Positions 56,288 to 63,489 of a stretch of 64,000 bases of DNA are shown here, piece after piece; position 1 is the first letter of the stretch, and each line of letters begins with the position of its first letter. The position numbers and the translations under genes were made by a program. This DNA comes from CAZFOB01 sp964520325 (lineage in GTDB: Bacteria > Actinomycetota > JAICYB01): positions 252,030 to 316,029 of the forward strand of contig CAZFOB010000002.1 in the NCBI GenBank assembly GCA_964520325.1, given 5' to 3'. The notes beneath the pieces are model-generated. The model was not told the origin of the DNA, made no database searches, and saw nothing but the letters and a program-made list of their open reading frames with translations.

Positions 56288-57463
56288 ATGGCCCAGGTCA
56301 GCGGAGAGGTTGCATCCGGCTTCGAGAAGGTGCGTGAGGCGTTCGCGAACAACTTCGAGCAGCACGGCGACGTCGGAGCGGCGTTTTGTCTGTACGTGAA
56401 GGGCGAGAAGGTCGTCGACCTCTGGGGTGGAATCGCGGACGAGAAGTCCGGACGTCCGTGGGCAGAAGACACTTTGCAACTCGTCTTCTCGACGACGAAG
56501 GGTGTCACCGCGATCTGCGCTCACCTTCTCGCGCAGCGCGGCGAGCTCGATCTCGACGCGCCCGTCGCGACGTACTGGCCGGAGTTCAAGGCCGAGGGCA
56601 AGGAGAACGTCCCCGTCAGGCAGCTGATGAGCCACCGCGTCGGGTTGCCGGTTGTCGACGCCACGCTCACGCCCGAGCAGGTACTCGGTTGGAACCCCGT
56701 GGTCGAGGCGCTCGCGGCGCAGAAGCCGATCTGGGAGCCGGATACCGCACACGGCTATCACGCGCTGACGTATGGCTGGTTGGTCGGAGAGGTCATCCGG
56801 CGTGTCAGCGGGAAGAACATCGGACGTTTCCTCGCCGACGAGATCGCGGGCCCTCTCGATCTGGACGTCTTCATCGGGCTTCCGGAATCGGAAGAATCGC
56901 GCGTCGCGCCGTTGGTGCTCCTCGAGCTGATGAGCGGCGGAGGCGTGACCGAAGAGATGCTCGCCAGTGTGCCCGAAGCGCAGCGCGAGATGATCAAGGC
57001 GTTCACCGACCCCAACTCGCTCACGCAGCGCGCGCTCAACGTCACGAACCCGCCGCTGAACTTCAACAGCCGCGAGGTGCACGCTGCCGAGATCCCGGCC
57101 GCGAACGGCATCGCGACGGCTCGGAGTCTGTCCAAGCTCTACGCGGCATGCGTAAGCGAAGTGGACGGCAAGCGCATCCTCGAGTCCTCGACGGTAGACG
57201 ACGCACTCGTCGAACAGTCGAACGGCCCGGACAAGGTCCTGATGATCCCGACGCGCTTCGGTTCGGGGTTCTTCCTCGACTCCGTCTTCGCTCCGCTCTT
57301 CGGGCCGAGGTCGTTCGGGCACGCGGGCGCAGGTGGATCCCTGGCTTTCGCCGACGCGGACGCAGAGATCGGGTTCGGCTACGTGATGAACAAGATGCAG
57401 CAGAACCTGTCCGGTGACCCGCGAACGCTCGCGCTCATCAAGGCCGTGAAGGAGTCACTGTAG
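56288..57463 (+). CDS. beta-lactamase-family esterase (class VIII/EstB-like)
   Basis: A 391-residue cytoplasmic class C beta-lactamase-fold hydrolase, closest in motif pattern to class VIII esterases and lipases such as EstB/LipL. LQLVFSTTKGVTAICAHL carries the SxxK nucleophile, YHALTYGWLVGEVIRRV the Tyr (usual YxN is YHA/YG, so Asn is missing as in these esterases), and SFGHAGAGGSLAFAD the GHxG-type third motif. ATG 56288 has an AAGGAGA site. It is divergent from the ACAD-P450 operon over site D, and the same pairing of serine hydrolase with MFE-2 enzymes occurs in the island (40371). An ester-releasing role ahead of oxidation is likely. tRNA-Thr follows. Confidence 0.87.
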   Translation: MAQVSGEVASGFEKVREAFANNFEQHGDVGAAFCLYVKGEKVVDLWGGIADEKSGRPWAEDTLQLVFSTTKGVTAICAHLLAQRGELDLDAPVATYWPEFKAEGKENVPVRQLMSHRVGLPVVDATLTPEQVLGWNPVVEALAAQKPIWEPDTAHGYHALTYGWLVGEVIRRVSGKNIGRFLADEIAGPLDLDVFIGLPESEESRVAPLVLLELMSGGGVTEEMLASVPEAQREMIKAFTDPNSLTQRALNVTNPPLNFNSREVHAAEIPAANGIATARSLSKLYAACVSEVDGKRILESSTVDDALVEQSNGPDKVLMIPTRFGSGFFLDSVFAPLFGPRSFGHAGAGGSLAFADADAEIGFGYVMNKMQQNLSGDPRTLALIKAVKESL

Positions 57464-57483
57464 ACTCGCACGCTTAGAGCTTC

Positions 57484-57555
57484 GCCGCCGTAGCTCAGGG
57501 GTAGAGCACCTCCTTGGTAAGGAGGGGGTCCGGGGTTCAAATCCCCGCGGTGGCT
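57484..57555 (+). tRNA. tRNA-Thr (anticodon GGT)
   Basis: A 72-base cloverleaf: acceptor GCCGCCG pairs with CGGTGGC, the D-arm is GCTC-AGGGGTA-GAGC, the anticodon arm is CCTCC-TTGGTAA-GGAGG with anticodon GGT, and the T-arm is CCGGGG-TTCAAAT-CCCCG. The discriminator base is T and no CCA is encoded. A tyrosine integrase gene begins about 60 bases downstream, so this tRNA is the likely integration target of the adjacent element. Confidence 0.97.
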
Positions 57556-57604
57556 CGGGTTTCCGCAGGTAGAACGCTTTTCCCGACTGTCGCCACTTCT
57601 CGCG

Positions 57605-57646
57605 CTGGGGCAGTTTGGGGCAGTTCTGGGCAGAAACCTGCCCCAG
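57605..57646. repeat. direct and inverted repeats between tRNA-Thr and integrase
   Basis: CTGGGGCAG (57605-57613), GGGGCAG (57617-57623) and TGGGCAG (57627-57633) follow each other at about 10-base spacing, and the inverted form CTGCCCCAG ends the set at 57638-57646. Helical spacing and closeness to the integrase gene suggest arm-type binding sites of an attachment region. They overlap the TTG start given for the integrase, which argues for a later start. Confidence 0.55.
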
Positions 57647-58931
57647 CCACTTCCACCGTCTCCTTGTCACTGGCGCCGGCTATCTTCGAGTCGAGGGCGG
57701 ATGGTTTAGGGAGGTTGACCTGGATCTTCGCCACATCCGTCGTCACGGAGCCCGGTGGCGCGTCGAGAAATCGATCGACGGCGAATACCGAAAGCGGTCT
57801 TTCGACACTCTTGAAGCGGCGATCGCGTATCGCGACGATCTGCTCGCGCAGTTGCAACGCGACAAGACACTTCGGCAGGCCACTGTCTCGGGCCGGATCA
57901 ACGTCGGAGAGCTTGTTGATCGGTGGTTCAACGGTCCACCCGACGCGCCAGAACGCGGCTTCCGCAACCGCAAGAACAAACCCCTCTCCCCCAACACGGT
58001 GACCGACTTCGAACGACGCATCCGGAGCCAGATCCCGCTGATCGCGCATCACGATGTTCTCGCCCTGATCGAGGACCCGCTGATCCTCGAAACCTTCCTC
58101 CACGAGGATCTCACGCCGGAGAACGCGCGGAAGATGTTCACGATCCTCAACCTTGCGTTCAAGGCTGCACTCCGTGGGCGCCTCGGTCCCGAACACCGCA
58201 TCCCCGCCAACCCGTGCGCGATGCAAGAGTTGCCACCCACCACGTCGATTGCACGCGGCATCCCGACCTTTGACGAGGTGACGAAGATCCTTACCGCAGC
58301 AGCCGAGGTCGATCGTCGACTGGACCTCTTCTGTCGTCTGACCGCAACGCTCGGCACACGCCGCGCGGAAACATGCGCGCTTCGCGTGAACGACTTCGAC
58401 GCCGGACGTCGCCGCGTGAACATCGATGAAGCGGCAGCAAGCTCACCCGGAGGTGGACTCGTGCTGAAAGCACCGAAGTCCTGGGAGCCGAGAACGCTCC
58501 TGATCCCCAACGTTGGCTTCTGGAGCTCGATCGGTCACGAGCTCGACGGGCGACCACCGACGGATTTCCTCTTTCCGGGCTGGGTTCGCGACAAAGCGAG
58601 GCGGACGGAACAAACAGAAGCCAAGTGCTGGCATCCATCGAGCGCCAGCCACCGATTCGCGGAACTCGTGTCCACTCTCGGCCTCGTCGCCCGCGACACG
58701 GGACGTCCCTACACGCTCCACAGTCTTCGTCACCTCGTGGCGACCGTCCTCTACAACCGCACCCACGACTGGGTCCAAGTCGCGAAGTTCCTCGGCCACA
58801 AGAGTCCGGCGATCACCATGCGCCTCTACGCGAATCACGTGATGGACGAATCGCAGCGCCAGCTCGGCGAGATCGCGGCGGCGCCCTGGTGGGGAGAAGG
58901 TGATGCCCTCGACGGAGCCGACGTGGAATGA
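57615..58931 (+). CDS. tyrosine-type site-specific integrase
   Basis: A protein of about 400-438 residues with an N-terminal arm-binding part (WRVEKSIDGEYRKRSFDTLE), a SAM-like core-binding domain, and the catalytic domain. The active-site residues are visible: Arg in TLGTRRAETCALR, His and Arg in LHSLRHLVATVLY, His in FLGHKSPAITM, and the Tyr nucleophile in LYANHVMD. It would integrate the element into tRNA-Thr. The frame opens at TTG 57615, but this lies inside repeats; CTG 57720, 5 bases after AGGGAGG, may be the real start. The last 12 codons, ending DGADVE, occur again, damaged, at 61376. Probably functional. Confidence 0.9.
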   Translation: MGQFWAETCPSHFHRLLVTGAGYLRVEGGWFREVDLDLRHIRRHGARWRVEKSIDGEYRKRSFDTLEAAIAYRDDLLAQLQRDKTLRQATVSGRINVGELVDRWFNGPPDAPERGFRNRKNKPLSPNTVTDFERRIRSQIPLIAHHDVLALIEDPLILETFLHEDLTPENARKMFTILNLAFKAALRGRLGPEHRIPANPCAMQELPPTTSIARGIPTFDEVTKILTAAAEVDRRLDLFCRLTATLGTRRAETCALRVNDFDAGRRRVNIDEAAASSPGGGLVLKAPKSWEPRTLLIPNVGFWSSIGHELDGRPPTDFLFPGWVRDKARRTEQTEAKCWHPSSASHRFAELVSTLGLVARDTGRPYTLHSLRHLVATVLYNRTHDWVQVAKFLGHKSPAITMRLYANHVMDESQRQLGEIAAAPWWGEGDALDGADVE

Positions 58932-58934
58932 GGC
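58896..58934. repeat. direct repeat, left copy (integrase 3' end)
   Basis: The left copy covers the last codons and stop of the integrase gene. Its 26-base perfect core, starting CCCTCGACGGAGCC, is at 58906-58931. It is repeated at 61376-61414. See the findings for interpretation as an attachment-site duplication or a truncated second integrase copy. Confidence 0.85.
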
Positions 58935-58941
58935 CCGCGCT

Positions 58942-59355
58942 TCAGAGGTCGGGAGGTGGGTCGGGTTCGTCCGGGCCATCAGCGAGCAATGGCGTCGTGA
59001 TCTCGCGGCAGGTTTCGATGAATCGCTCCACGTCTTGGATGAGCCCCGAAACGTCTTCGTTGCCGACCTTGAAACGGTCATGTTCGTAGTCGGCCGCAGC
59101 TCGAAGCTTGAGGAGCCGATCAAGGAGCGGGTGTGGCCCGAACTCTTGCTCGAACAGGTGGATCAGTCCGGCGTGGGTCCGCGAGTGTCGTCCTTTGAGC
59201 GTGAGCGCCGCGCGACTGGCGTGAAACGCCGCGTAGTACAGACGACTGCACGCGTCCTCGAGGGCTCCGGCGGCGAGCTCCCGTCGTGCGGCGCCGAGAG
59301 CCTGGTCTGCGAGGCGCAACTCATCCTGCGCGTGGTCGGCCTGACCCGGGGTCAT
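58942..59355 (-). CDS. HEPN domain protein (toxin of MNT-HEPN pair)
   Basis: A 137-residue HEPN-fold protein. The signature helix is CSRLYYAAFHASRAAL, and the catalytic-type motif RAAADYEH gives R-x6-H (Arg85, His92), as in HEPN ribonucleases. The C-terminus DEPDPPPDL is acidic and disordered. ATG 59355 overlaps the stop of the MNT gene (ATGA). In type VII toxin-antitoxin pairs of the HepT-MntA kind, the HEPN toxin is silenced by AMP added by the MNT partner to a Tyr; Tyr90 next to the motif is a candidate. It lies directly behind the integrase gene on the other strand. Confidence 0.85.
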   Translation of the reverse strand: MTPGQADHAQDELRLADQALGAARRELAAGALEDACSRLYYAAFHASRAALTLKGRHSRTHAGLIHLFEQEFGPHPLLDRLLKLRAAADYEHDRFKVGNEDVSGLIQDVERFIETCREITTPLLADGPDEPDPPPDL

Positions 59356-59702
59356 AGGCGAACAGACTCTTGCCGCATCTCCGCATAGAAGCCGGTCGCT
59401 CGAGATCGCGGGGCATGGTAGCCATCGAAGTCGATGACTGCCGGCGAAAGCCAGGTTGCGATCGAAGAAGACAGGTCGACGATGACGGTCCAAGTCTGGA
59501 AGTCGAGTTGGTCGACGAGAACCAAGAGGTCAATGTCCGATTCTTCGTGATCGTCACCACGGACCTTCGATCCGAACAATCGAAGGTCGCGCAGGCGAGG
59601 GCCCAGCATCCGCCGGAGCTCGTCTCGAAACGTCGCCACCCACGCTCGCTCCGTTGGGTCCAAGCGATCGAGTACCACCTCGGCGGTGAGCTGCGCGTGC
59701 AC
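59352..59702 (-). CDS. MNT nucleotidyltransferase (antitoxin of MNT-HEPN pair)
   Basis: A 116-residue minimal nucleotidyltransferase. The motif LFGSKVRGDDHEESDIDLLV has GS-x(3)-G at residues 44-49 and the two metal-binding Asp residues at 56 and 58, the complete MNT signature. Its likely job is adenylylation of the coupled HEPN toxin, as in MntA-HepT. GTG 59702 is used as start. It stands upstream of the HEPN gene in the antitoxin-first order and 42 bases from the convergent-side end of the GHKL gene. Part of the tRNA-Thr-linked element. Confidence 0.85.
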   Translation of the reverse strand: MHAQLTAEVVLDRLDPTERAWVATFRDELRRMLGPRLRDLRLFGSKVRGDDHEESDIDLLVLVDQLDFQTWTVIVDLSSSIATWLSPAVIDFDGYHAPRSRATGFYAEMRQESVRL

Positions 59703-59744
59703 GAAGCAATCGTACCCTTCGACATCTTCGAAGACTGCCCCGTG

Positions 59745-61286
59745 TTACCGGCGTTTCGGCATGTGGCGACGGATGCGCACGAGCATGCGGACCATCTCCT
59801 CGCCCAGATCTCCCGGCTGCGATCGCGGGTTGTTGTAGATCACCAGCTCTTTGGCAACGAGCGTGGACAGGTACTCGAGCAGCGCCGTCTCGTCCTCCTT
59901 GACGAGGAGGTAGTCGGCGTGCTGGTCGTTGAAGTACACGACGCGCTCGTCGGCGTCATAGCGGCTGCGCACACCGTCCGGATTCGGGTCGGGCGCAACG
60001 ACCGGCAGACTTCGTGACCGTCCGCCTTCCGTCCCGGCAGCGGGCGGCGGGGTCGCCTCGACCTCGTCGGGTTGACCGGTGGGTGCGGCGAGGTCGGCGG
60101 CGCTCGGGATGGGGGCCCAAGCCGGCTCGCTCTCGTCCGACGTCTCGGACGGTGGGTCTGGGCTGAGCAGCGAGCCCGGCTCCTCGAGAAGCGCTCCCTC
60201 GCCGGCTGCGCCACCGACGATCGCGCGCATCGGATTGTCGAGATCGTCGAGCTCCTTGAGCACTTTGCCGAAGATCCTCCTGATGGCGTCCGCCAGGCGA
60301 TCCACCGTGCCTGCGTCGACCTCGCGGGCGATGCGCTCGAGCACACGCCGCACGGCCGGCTCGACCGAGCGCACGGCCTCGACGAAGACCGGGAAAGCCT
60401 CGCGGTCGCGCAGCAGCGCGCGACGTCCCGCCGTCTGCTGAAGCGCGTCGAAGGCGATCATTCCCCCGATCTGGTCGGACGGCCACGGCTGGTCGGAGAA
60501 CTCGTCGAGCTCGGCGATGTCGTCGATGATCGTCGTGCCACCGCGCCCGACCACGGCGACTCGCCGGCGCTGGTCGGGGACGGGCGCGACGTGAAGCGAG
60601 AACTCGATGCGCCCCCACAAGGTGTTGCGCGACGGAATCGCGAGGCGGACGCCGTCGGGTGTGTGCGGTGTGACCCGCTCAGCTGTACGGCCTTCGACGA
60701 CCTCGATGACGTAATCACCGCGCTCGAGCGCGACCGAGCGCCGGCGCGTGAGGTAATCGACCATCTTGCGCCTGGTGAGCACGCGAAGCGCGTCGGGGTC
60801 GAGGTCGGAGAGGTAGACGGTCGTACCGGGGGTCGAGCGAATGCGCCAGCGTTCCGCGCGATCGAGACGCGCCGTGGCGCTGCCTCGTTCGAGGCGCAGG
60901 ACGTGGCTCGTCGTCGATCCTTCCGCGCGTGACACGATGTCGCAGCGCCCGGCGAGTTGCTGGAACGCGAGGATGCCGATGGCCTTCTCGCCGATCGTGC
61001 GCGGGTCGCCGGCTTTGACTGATTTGAACAGGCTTCTGGCCACTTCGCGCATGCGATCGGGCGACATGCCTCGTCCCTCATCCTCGACCGCGATCACCGG
61101 ACGCTTGCCTTTGCGCCGGAGGATGATGCGGATGCGCGCGCCTCGTCGCTCGGACTGCGCGTATTCGTCGGCGGCGTTGGAGACGAGCTCGTTGAGCGCG
61201 TCCTTCGGGTCTTGGTAGGCCTGACCGGTGATAAGCACTGCTCGAGACAGGTCGCCAACCCGTAGTCTGATCCGCTCCGCTGGCAT
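59745..61286 (-). CDS. GHKL (Hsp90/MORC-like) ATPase of unknown function
   Basis: A 513-residue protein with an N-terminal Bergerat-fold ATPase (about 15-170): N-box NELVSNAADEY (Glu33, Asn37), G1 box DEGRGM (69-74), and G2 box GEKAIGI with Gly104. A transducer-like region follows (about 180-350), then a Pro/Glu/Ser-rich linker (about 375-440), and a C-terminal helical block LLVKEDETALLEYLSTLVAKE. The pattern is like bacterial MORC/Hsp90-type or topoisomerase-VI-B-like proteins in accessory DNA rather than HtpG itself, which is longer. With the integrase and MNT-HEPN pair next to it, a defence role is possible. No effector domain recognised. Confidence 0.75.
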   Translation of the reverse strand: MPAERIRLRVGDLSRAVLITGQAYQDPKDALNELVSNAADEYAQSERRGARIRIILRRKGKRPVIAVEDEGRGMSPDRMREVARSLFKSVKAGDPRTIGEKAIGILAFQQLAGRCDIVSRAEGSTTSHVLRLERGSATARLDRAERWRIRSTPGTTVYLSDLDPDALRVLTRRKMVDYLTRRRSVALERGDYVIEVVEGRTAERVTPHTPDGVRLAIPSRNTLWGRIEFSLHVAPVPDQRRRVAVVGRGGTTIIDDIAELDEFSDQPWPSDQIGGMIAFDALQQTAGRRALLRDREAFPVFVEAVRSVEPAVRRVLERIAREVDAGTVDRLADAIRRIFGKVLKELDDLDNPMRAIVGGAAGEGALLEEPGSLLSPDPPSETSDESEPAWAPIPSAADLAAPTGQPDEVEATPPPAAGTEGGRSRSLPVVAPDPNPDGVRSRYDADERVVYFNDQHADYLLVKEDETALLEYLSTLVAKELVIYNNPRSQPGDLGEEMVRMLVRIRRHMPKRR

Positions 61287-61375
61287 AGCCGCTCCTTCGA
61301 ATCCGAACCTGGAGTGTACGGCCCGCTAACGACCCTCTTTGCCACCGACGCTGAGCCCGGTCGGACCGCCGCTGC

Positions 61376-61414
61376 GAAGGTGATCCCTCGACGGAGCCGA
61401 CGTGGAATGATGCC
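61376..61414. repeat. direct repeat, right copy (degenerate integrase 3' end)
   Basis: The right copy matches 58896-58934 with one missing base and one mismatch. The 26-base perfect core is at 61385-61410. The single-base gap breaks the integrase reading frame, so this copy is non-coding. It ends 7 bases before the GTG start of the amine oxidase gene. Confidence 0.85.
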
Positions 61415-61420
61415 TCCACG

Positions 61421-62761
61421 GTGCGAAGCGCGGATGTCGTCGTCGTCGGAGCAGGCATCGCCGGTCTTGTGGCCGCGCGTGAGCTGACCAAAGCCGGCAA
61501 GGACGTCATCGTTCTCGAGGCTCGAGAGCGCGTCGGCGGGCGCACCCTCAATCACCCGATCGGCGACGGGAACATCGTCGAGGTCGGGGGCCAGTGGATC
61601 GGCCCAACGCAGGATCGCATCGCGGCGCTCGTCGACGAGCTGGGCCTGGAGACCTTTCCGACCTACGCAACGGGTGACATCGCGTGCCGCGTCGGTGACT
61701 TCACCGGACGCGCGCACGGATTCCCGCCGCTCTCAGAAGCAACGTTCAACGATCTCGCGACGTCGATGGGCCAGCTCGAGACGATGGCGGCAACGCTCGA
61801 TCTCGATGCGCCATGGCGATGCGAGGGCGCATCGGAGTGGGACGCACAGACGCTCCGCACCTTCATCGACGGCACGACGAAGGACGCCGACGCTCGGGCG
61901 CTCCTCGAGCTCATGGCGGGAGCCATCTTCACGGCTTCGTCGGACGAGCTGTCGCTGCTTCACGTCCTCTTCTACATCCGCTCGGCGGGAAGCCTCAGCC
62001 CCATGCTCACAGCTATCGAGGGCGGAGCGCAGGAGCAACGCATCGTCGGAGGCACACAACGGATCTCGGAACTCATGGCAGACGAGCTCGGAGACCGCAT
62101 CCTGCTCTCGACCCCAGTGCGAACGATCGCGCAGGACGATGACGGCGTGACTCTCAACGGTGATACGCGCGCACAGCGATGCATCGTCGCCGTCCCACCG
62201 ACGGTCTGCGACCGAATCACGTTCGACCCCGCACTCCCCGGCCACCGAGCGCAGTTGCAACGCCGGATGGCGGCCGGATCGGTGATCAAGTGCAACGCGA
62301 TCTACGACGAGCCTTTCTGGCGCGACGATGGCCTGTCCGGACAGATCATCGACACCGTCGGCCCCGTGACGATCGGCTTCGACAACTCGCCGCCCGATGG
62401 ATCGCCCGGCGTGCTCGTTGGGTTCCTCGAAGCCGACGAAGCCCGTCGCTTCGGCCGCGTGAGCTCGGACGAGCGCCGCGCAGCGGTGCTCGAGTGCTTC
62501 GCGCTTCACTTCGGACCCAAGGCGCGCAAGCCCGCGGACTACGTTGACGTGAACTGGGACGACGAGGAATGGACCCGGGGATGCTACGGCGCGAACCTCC
62601 CACCCGGCACCTGGACGAGGTACGGCTTCGCGATGCGCGAACCCGTCGGCGCCGTGCACTGGGCATCGGCCGAGACCGCCACGCGCTGGGCCAACTACAT
62701 GGACGGCGCCGTGGAGTCCGGACTGCGGGCCACTCGAGAAGTCCTGGACGCCATCGCGTAG
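61421..62761 (+). CDS. flavin-containing amine oxidase
   Basis: A 446-residue monoamine-oxidase-family flavoprotein. The N-terminus VVVVGAGIAGLVAARELTKAG is the FAD dinucleotide-binding loop, followed by VLEARERVGGRTLN (ER-x-GGR-x-x motif) and VEVGGQWIGPTQDRI. The C-terminal FAD motif is in VHWASAETATRWANYMDGAVESG. The family oxidises primary, secondary or polyamines, giving an aldehyde, ammonia and peroxide. No signal peptide. GTG 61421 starts seven bases after the right-hand direct repeat; the promoter would therefore lie in 61287-61410. It probably belongs to the chromosomal background next to the element. Confidence 0.92.
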   Translation: MRSADVVVVGAGIAGLVAARELTKAGKDVIVLEARERVGGRTLNHPIGDGNIVEVGGQWIGPTQDRIAALVDELGLETFPTYATGDIACRVGDFTGRAHGFPPLSEATFNDLATSMGQLETMAATLDLDAPWRCEGASEWDAQTLRTFIDGTTKDADARALLELMAGAIFTASSDELSLLHVLFYIRSAGSLSPMLTAIEGGAQEQRIVGGTQRISELMADELGDRILLSTPVRTIAQDDDGVTLNGDTRAQRCIVAVPPTVCDRITFDPALPGHRAQLQRRMAAGSVIKCNAIYDEPFWRDDGLSGQIIDTVGPVTIGFDNSPPDGSPGVLVGFLEADEARRFGRVSSDERRAAVLECFALHFGPKARKPADYVDVNWDDEEWTRGCYGANLPPGTWTRYGFAMREPVGAVHWASAETATRWANYMDGAVESGLRATREVLDAIA

Positions 62762-62851
62762 CGCGCCGTAGCCGCAGACGTTCACCCCTCCGTTACCGCA
62801 CCGCAACAGGGCGGGGCCCCCGTTCTCAATCCGCCGTCCTACAATGCGGCC

Positions 62852-63448
62852 ATGCGACCTTCGAGACTGTTTCGAGAGAACTTCAAGTTACGCGACGGCC
62901 GCAAAGTCGTGCTCCGGCCGATCGAAAGAACCGACGCTCCGCTGCTCATCGATCTCCACGATCATCTGTCATTCGAATCGCAGTACTACCGCTTCTTCGG
63001 ACCCAAACCAAACCTCAGCGAGACCGAGGCCGAATACCTTGCAAACGTCGACTCCCACGATCGGTTCGCGATCGTCGCCGAGATCGTTAACGACGGGACG
63101 AGGGAGATCGTCGGCGTCGGTCGATTCGACGTCAACCACCCGGGCAACGCCGAAGCCGCGATCGTGATCCGTGATGACTACCAGCACCAAGGACTCGGAA
63201 CCGCGATCCTCGATCGCATGCGTGAGATCGGCCGAGGGGCCGGACTCAAGTCCTTCGGCGCGGAGGTCCTTGCCGAGAACACGCGGATGATCGCGATGCT
63301 CGAGGCCGGCGGACTCGACGTTACCCCGGCCGAGGACGGCGTTGTGCGCGTGAGCGCTCCGCTCGACCTTCCGATCCTCCTGAAAGGGTTGCGCGTGACT
63401 GCCCAGTTCGCCGAAGCGGTACGCCAGAAGTTCCCGATGCTGCCGTAA
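62852..63448 (+). CDS. GNAT family N-acetyltransferase
   Basis: A 198-residue acetyltransferase of the kind often found alone or fused to acyl-CoA-synthetase-like domains. KVVLRPIERTDAPLLIDLHD is the first strand and helix; SQYYRFFGP is typical of the protein-lysine acetyltransferase subgroup. VIRDDYQHQGLGTAILDRM contains the acetyl-CoA loop Q-x-x-G-L-G. AEVLAENTRMIAMLEAGG is the following motif. The ATG at 62852 stands 90 bases after the amine oxidase stop, so a separate promoter is likely. The relatives acetylate metabolic enzymes in response to acetyl-CoA level; target unknown here. Confidence 0.88.
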   Translation: MRPSRLFRENFKLRDGRKVVLRPIERTDAPLLIDLHDHLSFESQYYRFFGPKPNLSETEAEYLANVDSHDRFAIVAEIVNDGTREIVGVGRFDVNHPGNAEAAIVIRDDYQHQGLGTAILDRMREIGRGAGLKSFGAEVLAENTRMIAMLEAGGLDVTPAEDGVVRVSAPLDLPILLKGLRVTAQFAEAVRQKFPMLP

Positions 63449-63489
63449 GGTCCGTTCCTGTCACTACCAGAACGTATGATCGTCTTGCC

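Noticed and set aside
54857..57322. 821-codon minus-strand frame read as one fusion protein
   Set aside because: Its upstream half is antisense to the esterase; the acyl-CoA dehydrogenase begins at ATG 56116 after the operator region.
57484..57555. Duplicated tRNA-Thr 3' end as the far attachment site
   Set aside because: I looked for the T-arm/acceptor 3' half downstream to 64 kb and saw no second copy; the only duplicated segment is the integrase 3' end.
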